Below are positions 19,501-29,300 of a stretch of DNA of 64,000 nt, in pieces (the first letter of the stretch is position 1; each line of letters opens with the position of its first letter). The stretch is from Hemicordylus capensis (lineage: Eukaryota > Chordata > Lepidosauria > Squamata > Cordylidae): assembly GCF_027244095.1 (NCBI RefSeq), contig NC_069662.1:12240501-12304500 (forward strand), given 5' to 3'. Below the pieces are notes generated by a model that was not told the DNA's origin, searched no databases, and saw only the letters and a program-made list of their open reading frames with translations. Made by a program: the position numbers and the translations under genes.

Positions 19501-22500
19501 CATTTCATCCCTGCCATAGGAAAGTTAACGGCGGAACAGATCCGGGCCGGATACCAGTCGCTGCAAAAGGTGGAGGCATGTCTGAAGAAAAAGCAGACTG
19601 GCCGTGCCTTGCTAGAGGCCTGCAATGAATTCTACACTCGGATACCCCACGATTTTGGGTTAGTGTGCTGGTCTGGGGACAGCCCCCACACCTGAGCTTC
19701 CAGTAGTTTGGGAGAAGGGGCCCCGTGACTTTCAGCCCATTTCTCAAGTTCCTCAGTAACCTTTTGGTCCTGTCTTGTTCCCTCCACATTCAGTACGTCT
19801 CAACCCACTTTCCAGGTCTGCAGTGGTAACAATGGAATACGCACTTTCCCCATTCCTGATTGCCCGGCATATCCTTTGTTTTGCAGGGACGACATCCTTT
19901 TCTAATTGAATCAATGTCATGTTTTTTGTGCAAAATCACACACACACTCTCTCTCGCAAGTAGATCTGTGTTTTCTCATAAGTCTCTGGTCTTCCTGTCT
20001 ACCCACCCCTTTGCAGGCTGAGAACTCCCCCACTGATAAACACACTACAGGAGTTACAAGAGAAGACCCAGCTGCTGGAGGTGAGAAGGGCTCAGCGTGA
20101 TGGCAGACCTGGGGGATCCTGAATATTTAGACAGAGTGCTAAATCACATGAAGAAATGGCTTCTCAGCCCTGTGAGAAATCAGTCCACCAGTTTTGCTAG
20201 CCCCCAACTGGAACAACAGGGGGCAGCAGGGCCTTACAGGCACATAGGAAGCTGCCATATACGGAGTCAGACCATTGGTCTATTTAGCTTAGTATTGTCT
20301 TCACAGACTGGCAGCGGCTTCTCCAAGGTTGCAGGCAGGAATCTCTCTCAGCCCTGTCTTGGAGAAGCCAGGGAGGGAACTTGGAACCTAGATGCTCTTC
20401 CCCGAGCGGCGGCTCCATCACCTGAGCGGGGTATCTCACAGTGACCACACTTCTAGTCTCCCATTCATATGCAACCAGGGCAGACCCTGCTTAGCTAAGG
20501 GGACAAGTCAGACTTGCTCCCACCAGACCAGCTTTCCTCTCAAAACACAGGTTCCACTGAGATCTGAACTCTGATCGCTGGATTCAGAGTCCAGAGTGCT
20601 AACAATTACACCACAGAACCCTGTGAACCTTGACCCTCATACAAGTGGCAAGGAAAGCATTATTTCCAGAGGCCTAAAATGTTTGGACCGGAGAGTGTGT
20701 GGAAGCAGGTGCCGTCTTAAGGGTAGCATTAATTCTCTAGAACTAGGTTCCCAACCTTGGGTCCCCGGGTGCTCTTGGACTACAACTCCCATCATTTCCA
20801 GCCACCATGAAGGCCATTGTGCCCGGAATGATGAAAGTTGTAGTCCAGCATTATCTGGGGGTCTGAGGTTGGGAGTCTTTGTTCTAAAGCAAGAAGTGCT
20901 GGGCTTCAAGTTTGTCCTTTTGCCCTAGAACCTCTTTCCAGCTGTGCAGAGACTATTTGTGAATTAAAGCCACGCCCACTCCCCATGTTGGGTTGCCGTC
21001 AAAAACCTAGGGAGAAGGAAGTGATCGTCTGGGAGGCGGGCCCAGGCTCCAGCAGCACTTTCTCCACTGTCAGTAATATGCTGGGTAGGATGGCGCCATC
21101 AGAGCCTGTGCCCGCCTTCCACATGATCACTTCCCCCTCGTCCGACCTCAGCTTTGGCTGACAACCAAATACCAGGGGAGTGCACACAGCTCTCGAAGCT
21201 GGGTCGAACTCTTATCCTACTCAGGTTATCATTGTGAGAGCAGCCCTATTCTGCATATCCTCAGAGGTACTCTTAATTACTGTCTCACATCTGAAAGGGT
21301 GCAATCCTGTAATTAAGAGCCCAGGCGCAAGTCCTGCTGTCACACACTCACGCTCCTGTCCCCACACTCTGTGGCCTTGCTTTTTGCTTTCATGTTAAGC
21401 CCTATGGCTGCATTTTGGACACCACTGGGGTGACTTTGCAGGAAGCGGGTCCAGCTCAACTGCAAGGAAATCTGTTCCACTGGGCTATGCATCTGTCTCT
21501 GCTGGCTGATGTGTGACGCTCCTTCCGGGCTTCCTTGTCCTTCCCAAGGCTCTTGGCGAGATCCGTATTGCCATCAAGCTGGTGCGGTCAGAGCAGCCGC
21601 ACCTGGAGAACCCACTAGACCGGAGCTACCGTGGCCTGGGCTGTGAGCTTCAGCCCTTGGAGAGGGACAACCCCGACTTCCAGGTGGGTGTGGGGGGAAA
21701 TGGGGAGGCCTTGCCCCTGCTTAGGAGGACCCCATTAGAAACGGCGCCCATGCTTGCTTCCAATTCTTCCCAGATATTGGAACGCTACCTGTTGTCCACA
21801 CATGCCCCCACCCACAAGGACTACACGATGACCCTGATGGAGGCCTTTGTGCTCAACAAGGAGAACTCCGGGCCCGACTTGGCCTTCCGCTCTGACCTCC
21901 CCAATCGGTAAGTGGAAGGAACTGGGCAGATGGGATAGAAGATTTAAAAAGCGGGCTGCACTCCCAGTCTTTCTTCTCATGCTTTTTTACCTCTGCAGGA
22001 TGCTGTTGTGGCATGGATCCCGCCTAGGCAACTGGGCAGGGATCCTGAGCCAGGGGCTGCGGGTGGCACCGCCAGAGGCGCCTGTTACTGGCTACATGGT
22101 GAGTCTCCCACTGGGAATTCCACTTTCCCTGTTGTGCCTGCCTCTTAAGCCTCTTGCTTACATTTCTTCTCTCTGTTCTTCATTTCTCAAGTTTGGGAAA
22201 GGGATCTATTTTGCCGACATGTCTTCCAAGAGCGCCAATTACTGCTTCACCACCCGCGAGAAAGACATCGGCCTGCTCTTGCTTTCAGAGGTGAGATCTG
22301 GATGCCTTTGACAACTGATCCCTGTTCCACACCAGACAGACACTGGTCAACATTCTAACAGTGACTGACAGAGAGGACAAGGGCACATTGGTGCAGGGAG
22401 AAGCTCCTAACAGCACTGGAGCACTGGGAAGTGGCAATATTTGGCACCCTCCCGTTTCCCAGGAAGCCCTCTGTGCCAGCTGGAAATATGTCCCCAAGCA

Positions 22501-25185
22501 CTGCACAACCTTCAGGGACATTTTAGGGTGGCACATAAGACTTCCTGGAAAGAGGAGGCATCCAAAATTATCCTTTCCCTATTGCAGTTACAGTGCTGAG
22601 CAACAGTTTGTGAACCTCCTAGAATGGTCTGCATGTTCACATAATTCTCATTCAAAATATGATTTGATCCCTCAGCTAAACTCTGATAAGAGAGAAAAGC
22701 AACCCCATTTAATAAGCAACTCAAGAAAAAAGGTTATCTCGTGAATATTCACTCAACAGAGCCAACAACAAACATCCTTGTGTGAAAATGTGAGCCTTTC
22801 ATTCAGTAGCTGCAACTAAATGTTTCCTGTAACTAGTGATCAGGCTCTCACATCAGCTAAGAGGAATCATGGCCAAACCGGTCTCAGCTCTGTGACATTT
22901 GAGGGCTTCCTTTCATGAACAGCTCGCTGCAGGTCACGCCGCTGAAGCTGAATTAAAAGGAACAAGGTCACAGGCCACGCACCTGTTCAGCTGCTCCACG
23001 CCGAATATTGAGTGACACATGTGCTCATGAGAATCAGCGCTCACGTTCTCCCCTCTTTGCAGGTGGCTCTGGGCGAAAGCAACGAGCTGCTGCAGGCAAA
23101 CCCCGAGGCGGAGAAACTGCTGGCCAGCAAACATAGCACCAAAGGGCTCGGGAAGCTGGCTCCATCCCCGGCCAACAGAGCCACATTGTGAGTTTGGGGG
23201 GAAATGAGAGGAAAGTTGCTTGATTTGAGTAAGACCCTTTAAAGATGCATTTAAATGCTTCTAGTCCTCAAGGCAGTAAGGATGGGTTTGGAAGCCGGGT
23301 GGGTAATGCCTGAAAGTCTCAGAAACCACATTGGGGGCTGTGTAAAAGCTCCAATAGGTGGGGTCTTGCATTGAGCGCTAATGCTGCTGCTCTGTCTAGA
23401 AAGAACAGATTGCATGATCTAAATCAGAAGCTCTGGTAAGAACGAATCCCTGCTAACTGGGCAAAGAGGCACCTTTTTAAAGGGGTGATTCTCTTTATTG
23501 AGCTGGGGGAGAGCAACTGGCCCTCTCCATCCCCAGCACAGCATCCCTCCAGTGGCTGTGGCTAGTGCCTCTCATGTTTCTTTTTAGATTGTGAGCCTTT
23601 TGGGGACAGGGGACCATCTTATCTATTATTTCTCTAAACCACTTTGGAAATGTTGTTCAAAAGCAGTATACAAACATGTAGTAGTAGTAGTATTTTCTTT
23701 TCACTATAATCTTAATTGATAATTACCATCTTCACAAGTTGGCCAGCTGGCACAGGTCCAAATCAATCCAGGTATTGTCAAGTTTACAAGGACATAGAGA
23801 CACTTGGAAAGCTCCCTTTCCTTACCGAAAGTAGGCTAAAAAGACATCAAGATGCAGGAGTGTGCATAGTTACATAGGAAGCTGCCATGTACTGAGTCAG
23901 ACCCTTGGTCCATGTAGCTCAGTATTGTCGACACAGACTGGCAGCAGCTTCTCCAAGGTTGCAGGCAGGAGTCTCTCTCAGCCCTATCTTGGAGATGCTG
24001 CCAGGGAGGGAACTTGGAACCTAGATTCTCTTCCTCAAGCAGCAGCTCCATCCCCTGAGGGGAAGATCTTGCAGTGCTCACACATCTAGTTGATCCAGAA
24101 TGCAGCACTTCTTGGTCTTTGTACCGCTCAGCAGCAGCATGTGCATGGCTCTGTGTAAGTTGTTATCCCTTTGTTTTTAGGCCTTTGAAATATGTTCATG
24201 CCATTGATCCACCCCCCACTCTTTTCCACCACAGCAGGTGATCCCAAACTTGGCTCCCCAGTTGTGGTCGGCCCACAACTCCCATGACCCCCAGCCATGA
24301 CCTTCCAATTATGGTGGAAGTTGTAGTCCATCATCATCTGGGAACTCCTAAGGTTGGGAAATGTTGCACCGAGGGCAGAGAGGCTTTGTCTTTGGCAAGG
24401 CAGCACAGCTTCAGCCCTCCAGCTGTTGTGGGACTACAGCCTCCATCACCCTAGTCGCAGAAGACAATAGTTAGGAATTATGGGACTTGTCCAACATCAG
24501 CAGGAGGACTGAGGTCTGTGGCAAATATTCACTAGATCTCTTGCGATCAAAGGCCCCATTTTTGTCAAGTAAAAATGTGTATTTTTCTGTCACATGTATC
24601 TCAAGCAGGCCTGGGTGTTTTTGCTGGGGTGTAAATGAGGAACATAGGAAGCCACCTTACACTGAGTCAGACCATTGGCCCAGCATTGTGTACAGTGCAA
24701 TGACTAGCAGCTGCTCTCCATGGTCTGAGATGAAACCTTTCCCCAGCTCTGCTTACCTGGAGAGGCCAGGAACTGAACCTGAGACTCGCTGCATGCAGAG
24801 CAGGTGCTCTGTGACTGAGCTAGAGTCCCTCCAGGTCAGGCCTGCTCAACTTGGGCACTCCAGCTCCCACAATCCCCCACCGCAGTAGCCAGGGATTATG
24901 GGAGTTGTAGGACAACATCAGCAGGAGGGCTGAAGTTGAGCAGGCCCGCTCCAGGCATACAATGGCTGTGTGTGACTCTTCTGACATGGGTGCCATTTGG
25001 TGACGTCTCTTTTCTTCACTGGCAGGCACGGGGCTATAGTTCCCATGGGTCCAGCTGTGGAAACTGGGGTAGTGAACCCCCAGGGCTACACCCTGAACTA
25101 CAACGAGTTCATTGTCTACGACCCACGGCAGGTGCGCATGAAGTACCTCCTCAAGGTGCACTTCAATTTTACTCAGCTCTGGTAA
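7578..25185 (+). CDS. PARP2: PARP2 with two N-terminal WWE domains, 18 coding exons
   Basis: This is a nuclear DNA-break-activated poly(ADP-ribose) polymerase. Exons: 7578-7726, 7813-7934, 9174-9386, 11401-11532, 12473-12543, 13391-13441, 15756-15852, 16908-16983, 17083-17185, 17266-17425, 19520-19658, 20017-20080, 21549-21683, 21774-21907, 21999-22098, 22192-22290, 23063-23187, 25026-25185. All joins are GT-AG and in phase, giving 2,130 nt: 709 residues plus stop, against 583 in human. Order: WWE 22-90, WWE 91-160, basic linker (KKAR at 187-190), GKAPVDPEC motif, WGR domain (WGR at 276-278), helical domain, catalytic domain. The ART triad is intact: H554 in LLWHGS, Y588 in KGIYFADM, E684 in NYNEFIVY. 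From residue 206 on it is close to human PARP2. The start at 7578 (MGRKRKAPE) is chosen for its basic N terminus; an in-frame ATG at 7524 would add 18 residues. Confidence 0.93.
8038..8284 (+). mobile_element. Sauria SINE
   Basis: The tRNA-derived head has GTGCTGGACTAGGAGCCGG and GACCCGAGTTCAAATCCC (B box). The body has GGTTGTTGTGAGGAGAAAC and GGAAGAGCGGGATATAAATG, and the tail is TAA repeats. This is the SINE family found across lizards and snakes, and it is the main evidence for a squamate genome. Confidence 0.85.
8246..8281. repeat. TAA/TTA microsatellite
   Basis: The SINE tail is expanded into TAA repeats followed by TTA repeats. It sits between two inverted SINE copies. Confidence 0.8.
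8314..8545 (-). mobile_element. Sauria SINE, inverted neighbour
   Basis: TATCCTGCTCTTCCTCCAAG opens the element and ACACCACACCAGCTCTCT closes it. It is in the opposite orientation to the copy just upstream, so the pair forms a large inverted repeat across a TAA/TTA tract in PARP2 intron 2. Confidence 0.85.
10277..10580 (-). mobile_element. CR1-type LINE 3' end
   Basis: GAACATAAGAAAACCTATCT, then CCATCCAGTCCAGCATCCTG and TTTGTCCAGTTCCCCTTTAA, is the CR1 tail and the beginning of the decayed coding end. Confidence 0.7.
10640..10930. repeat. Dispersed ~280-bp repeat, class unknown
   Basis: GTTTTGGCCTCACTCATTCA, then CATGAAACTCCCAGACCAAA and TTCATTAATGTCCCGGAAAA, recurs twice in tandem at about 13740-14275. 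No coding sequence or clear terminal repeats are seen. Confidence 0.6.
11850..12136 (+). mobile_element. 5S/tRNA-headed SINE, full copy
   Basis: The head is GTAGCAAGCATGACTTGTCC, TAAGCAGAATCTTCCCTGG and GAATAGGAGACCACATGTG. The body ends GTATATGGCAGCTTCCTATG. It is the cleanest plus-strand copy in PARP2. Confidence 0.8.
12325..12440. mobile_element. Palindromic hAT-like MITE
   Basis: GCAGATGTGGTTGGACTACA and its near complement TAGTCCAACCACATCTGG face each other around a short centre. A partial member of the same family lies just before it at about 12150-12245. Confidence 0.65.
12735..12985 (+). repeat. Dispersed repeat with LINE-like tail
   Basis: CTACTGCTAACTGAACAAAG, then GAGAGCAACTGGCCCTATCC and ATTGTGAGCCCTTTGGGGAC, recurs at about 6550, 23445, 39068, 49315 and 57540, always on the plus strand. 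The tail ends near an AAATAA-type repeat in the better copies. The family was not identified. Confidence 0.55.
13735..14275. repeat. Two tandem copies of the ~280-bp repeat
   Basis: TTGGGCCTCACTAACTGACT and TTGGGCCTCACTGACCAACT start the two units. Both continue with a similar AAAGATAGAAAC block and a GCAGGTGGGTTCCAGAC block. A third dispersed copy is at 10640-10930. Confidence 0.65.
14262..15030 (-). mobile_element. CR1 LINE, 3' coding end and tail
   Basis: The tail starts at GGAACATAATAACAGCCCTG. On the minus strand the coding end gives [18 protein letters not shown] and [18 protein letters not shown], the conserved C-terminal part of CR1 reverse transcriptase. The copy is broken and 5'-truncated. 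Confidence 0.8.
16587..16824. mobile_element. Palindromic MITE with ~95-bp arms
   Basis: GAGGTCATTCACACAATCAA opens it and TTGATTGTGTGATTGACCTC closes it. The inner words GGTTTGGGAACTGTGTGTGC and GCACACACAGCTCCCAAACC pair. It is non-coding and lies in the PARP2 intron before exon 8. The end type resembles the 3209-3411 element only loosely. Confidence 0.7.
18168..18325 (+). mobile_element. tRNA-headed SINE
   Basis: GGCCATAGCTCAGAGGTAGA is a tRNA A-box-like start, followed by TCTGCTTTGCATGTAGACG. The body GAAACCTTGGAGAGCCCCTG is shared with the 5S/tRNA SINE copies. Confidence 0.75.
18490..19200 (-). mobile_element. CR1 LINE, 3' coding end and tail
   Basis: On the minus strand: [45 protein letters not shown], then [19 protein letters not shown], all standard for the C-terminal end of CR1 reverse transcriptase. 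The tail TAAGAACAGCCCTGCTGGAT closes it. This is the longest and clearest CR1 copy here. Confidence 0.88.
20239..20540 (-). mobile_element. 5S/tRNA-headed SINE, full copy
   Basis: It opens with ACATAGGAAGCTGCCATATA and ends with the reversed 5S-like head CAACCAGGGCAGACCCTGCT and TAGCTAAGGGGACAAGTCAG. Confidence 0.8.
20740..20880. mobile_element. Palindromic hAT-like MITE
   Basis: TAGGTTCCCAACCTTGGGTC and GGGGGTCTGAGGTTGGGAGT are imperfect inverted ends. The core is GACTACAACTCCCATCAT. Confidence 0.65.
23445..23690 (+). repeat. Dispersed repeat with LINE-like tail
   Basis: AATCCCTGCTAACTGGGCAA, GAGAGCAACTGGCCCTCTCC and ATTGTGAGCCTTTTGGGGAC match the family described at 12735-12985. Confidence 0.55.
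23868..24090 (-). mobile_element. 5S/tRNA-headed SINE, body
   Basis: ACATAGGAAGCTGCCATGTA to CTTGCAGTGCTCACACATC; the reversed body without a good 5S head. Confidence 0.75.
24233..24372. mobile_element. Palindromic hAT-like MITE, decayed
   Basis: CCCAAACTTGGCTCCCCAG faces CTGGGAACTCCTAAGGTTGGG, with GGAAGTTGTAGTCCATCATC inside. Confidence 0.55.
24638..24834 (-). mobile_element. tRNA-headed SINE
   Basis: AACATAGGAAGCCACCTTAC starts the reversed body. GCAGAGCAGGTGCTCTGTGA then CTGAGCTAGAGTCC is the reversed tRNA-like head. Confidence 0.7.
24832..24952. mobile_element. Palindromic hAT-like MITE
   Basis: GCCTGCTCAACTTGGGCACT is matched by GGGCTGAAGTTGAGCAGGCC. It abuts the preceding SINE. Confidence 0.6.
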
Positions 25186-26335
25186 GAGGCAACAGACAAT
25201 TTCCTGACGGACATCAACTCCAAGCAGGGTTTCCTCTACCCACTCCAATGCTTCAAGTGCCTTCAACTTGAGACTATTAAGGACCCAACCCCTGGCAGAC
25301 AGAGTCCAAGACTGCAACTCGTTTCTCTAACAGACTTGCCAATATGGAGACAGAATTGAACTGAACCCAAATGCAACTCAGAAAGTCCTTGCTACTTCCA
25401 TCAAATGTGATCTATGCTACTGGCCTCTTAAGTGAATGGCAGATAAACCGGTTTCATCCTGCACAGGTAGTGGCTGAGCAGGGAGCCTAATGAAAGCTAA
25501 TTGCCGGTTAAAGCTTTCCCTTGTACATGTTTTCTCCTGTTTATGTAAGGTATAATTATTCTGTTGGAAACAAAGCAAATGAACCACTCCACTTGATTTC
25601 CCAAAAGCTAATTTAACATTGACTGACAAGGTGAATTATATTGAATTTGCTGCTTGACAGTTAGCTACAGAATCTATTGTCTTTGGTGTGTGTGGATTTC
25701 TTCTTCTTCACTATTGGACTGGATGCACCCCCAGCCCATCCCAAAGTGATTAGTCCTGCAGCTTCTGTGCAGAGAGGAAAAAAGAGCCAAAAACATCAGG
25801 TGTGTTTTTTTAATCTAATTATTCCTCCAGAGTCCTGAAAGACTTAAACAGCTCAGCCTTCCTCATTGATGGGTTGTGAGGATAAGCAAAGGAAGGGATA
25901 TAACTGACTGGAAGTCAGTCAGGGTGGGGTGGGGACCACGTACACAGAATCAAAACAGAAGTATTTTTCTTCAGAGGAAAACAGAAGATTAAGTTGTGAC
26001 TAAAGCCTTCCTCTCTCTCTCTCGAATTACAAAAATTGATTTGATAAGGTCTGATCTCCAACCGGGCTCGGAATACGATCAATATCATTTTTATCTCATC
26101 CACATTTGAGTAGCAGGGCTTGAGAACGTTACTGTTACTAAGCAACTGTAGGCCCACAACAAGTCCACCAAGCAGTCATCCAAGAGTTGTTCTCCTTCTC
26201 CCCAGCTGTAATCTGCCAAGCGGACAGGCCCAAACTGTTGTTAACGAAACAGCTGCATTTGTGTTTCCATGACTGGCAAGGAGAGGCACCAGATACACCC
26301 GAGGAGAGAGGCTGGTGCTCACTTAGGGAAATGGC
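25186..26335. other. Convergent 3' interval of PARP2 and TEP1
   Basis: PARP2 stops at 25185 and TEP1, on the other strand, at 26336. The 1,150 bp between must hold both 3' untranslated regions. I see no canonical AATAAA on either strand, so the polyadenylation signals are variants or the messages overlap. No mobile element or exon was recognised. Confidence 0.6.
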
Positions 26336-29300
26336 TCAAACGCTGATGGAGCCCCATTCCAGGAAGTAGATGTTGCCCAGCGTGTCACCCACAATGAAGA
26401 GGGGCAACGAATTAGACGTGGGGCAAGGCTGGAGCTGGGAAATGGGGGCACGGCAGCGGAACTGGCCCAGCTGTAATCGAGAGAGAAGCCGGGGGAGGAA
26501 ATGAGAAAGAGAGCTGTCATTGCATTTTGTTCGTCAGGATGGAGCAGCATGGGATGGTGGGAGCTGCTGCCTGCAGGCTGAAGTGGTACCACCCAACACT
26601 GTTCCCTCTAACAGATTTCCAGGTGTTGTTCACTACAACCCCCAGCATCCCCAGCTGCAATGACCTTTGGCTGGGGATTATGGGAGTTGTATTCAAGAAC
26701 ATCTGGGAACACGGCCGTCCAGGGGCACAGGGGCACTTCCTCCACAAGAACTAGGCCACAGTGGTGAGACGTTCAACTTGGGATGGAGGAAGGAAGAAAT
26801 GGCAAGGTTCTTGGTCAAGACAGGGCATGAGCAGGGAGATAAAGAAAAGGAGCCATCCTTTCCCACCCTCCAAGAGAGCACTCCCAGCCCCTAGACCAGG
26901 CTGTTGTGCCACAACTCCCATCATTCTCAGCCGCAGTGGACAGTAGTCGGAGATGATGGGAGCTGTATTCTCAACAGCTGCAGAAGGCCAAAGTTGTACA
27001 GCCCTGCACTAGCCAAATGTGACTCTTTGACCCAAGCCTGGACCTTGCAAGAACACCCAACAGCCACCTGGGTGGACAGCAGAGGTGGGTGGTGGGACTA
27101 GCTATGCAGGTTGCTGGACAGGAAGTCAGAAACCAACAGGAGGGAGCACTGTCATGTAAACCTGTTTGGATAACGTGGTTTGAAGTGCAGATGTTTGCTA
27201 CATGTGCCATGTGGGCACTCCAGAAAGGCAACAAATGAAGTAAAACACACACACACCCTCGAGAGCACTGAAATAGGGGGCAAAGACAGCTCTCAGAGGC
27301 CTCGGGCTCCATCCCATGCAGTCACTCACCAGCTTCATTGTGTTGTGATCCCAGATCTTCACATCCTGGTCATGAGATGCCGTTACAAACCTGTCTCCAA
27401 GGACATGCAGCGCTGTGATTTTGTCACTGTGAATCTAAAGAAGTGCAGGCAGACACACACCAAGGTTAAAATTGCTGGGAAAGGTGACCAGGGGAGGCGG
27501 GAGAATATTGGATGGGTGTGCACCACCTCCTTTACCCCAGAGATTCACATGTTTGAAGTCCAAGCTCCTAGAGCAGGGTTGGGGAACCTTGGCCCTCTAG
27601 CTGTTTTTGAACTACAATTCCCATCATGCCCAGCCACAATGGCTGGGGATGGTGGGAGTTGTAGTTCAAAAACAGCTGGAGGGCCAAGGTTCCCCAACCC
27701 TGCTCTAGAGCATAAGGGCACATTCAGAAAGACACCCTAGACATTATGCATGGACAACGCAAAAGGGAATTTGGGCCAGTTTCATCATCTGAAATGCTGG
27801 ACCTTACGTGCACATTGCAATGTAACATTTGTACAGTTGTGCAAGTGCGCTCTTGCACAAGCGCAAACATTTCAAAAATGCAGTTGTACGACAGTATGGA
27901 CACTATTCCCAACAGCTGTACTGTCGTGGAACTCTTGTTTGCACAATTTTCGCACTTGTGCAGCTGCATAAGCGCACCTAACAATATGCAGTATGTCGGC
28001 CAATATATTTAAAAATAAAATAGAAGCAGCACACAAAACGGAGGCAAGGTTCTTGGTTCTAAATAGTAGGGATGTGTAAATTGATTCAGGTACAAATCTA
28101 TTTGTACCCGAATCTAGCTGTTTCAGGTGATTTGGAGACAAAATAAATCACCCCTGTGGTCCGTTTGTTAAATTCAGGTACAAATCGAATCATGCACGAT
28201 TCAAATTGATTTGAGATTGAGATTCCTCCAGTTAATTCCCCCAGATTCCCAGCCTTCATTAAAAAAAAAAAAAAAAAAAAGCTAAGCTCTAGCCCTTGTA
28301 GAAGTGGAGTTACGGAGCAAAATGTGTGGTCACTATTTTTCAAGTGTTTGGGATCTTTGGTGTATAATAACTTTTCCTCAATGAATTCCTATGAGGATTT
28401 ATTACACACCTTCATTTCTTATATTCATTTTGACTCTTTGGACAGTGCCAACTACACACACACACACACACACGCAAGGTAGTGGGGTACTACTCAGTTT
28501 ATGTTCTTGGAATTTTTTCAAGTATTTAGACTCTTTGGTGTCTAATAACCTTTCCTCATAATCCCTATGAGGATTCGTTACACACCAAAGAGTCTAAACA
28601 CCTCAAAAATTATAAAAAATGCAAATATAAAAATGCAAAAATAAATGCAAACATAAAAATTCCTAAAATATAAACTGAGTACCCAGTGGGTTGGGGGGTA
28701 GTTGGCACAAGGGATGCCACTCAATCCCCATCCCCACCTGCAAAGCATTGGGGTCAAAATGAACAGAAGAAATGAAGGTGTGTAATGAAGACACCAAAGA
28801 ATATGAACACTTTAAAAAATCCTAAAGAAATAAACTGAGTCCCCCTGGGGGGGGAGGGTAGTGGACACATGGCAGTTGACAATGTCCAATGACAGTCAAA
28901 ATCAACAGAAGAAATGAAGGCGTGCAATGAATCCTCATAGGGATTCATTATGAGGAAAAGTTATACGCCAAAGAATCCAAAGACTTGAAAAATAGTGACC
29001 ACACATTTTGCTCCATAACTCTACTTCTACAAAGGCTAGAGCTTAACTTTTTCCAAAAAGAAAGAAAGAAAGCTGGAGAGCCATGTTAGCGTTAGGATAG
29101 GACAACGTCAAATCCCCATTATTTCCTATGGTGGAAATATACAAAATATACATTATTTCCTATGGTGGAAATACACAAAATCAGTACAAACTAAAAAAAT
29201 CAACCAAGTGCCCCGCTGCCTTGAAATTTGGGTGGTAGGTGGCACCAATGGGGTCCTACCACCACCTAAATTTGGTGATCCTAGGACCTTTATAAGTGGT

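Larger units (their letters stand above)
17266..25185 (+). other. PARP2: PARP2 exons 10-18: helical and ART catalytic domains
   Basis: The helical regulatory domain starts near [20 protein letters not shown] and runs through [20 protein letters not shown] and [17 protein letters not shown]. The catalytic domain carries [68 protein letters not shown] and [19 protein letters not shown]. It ends HFNFTQLW, matching the human end QFNFLQLW. All key catalytic residues are present. Confidence 0.95.
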
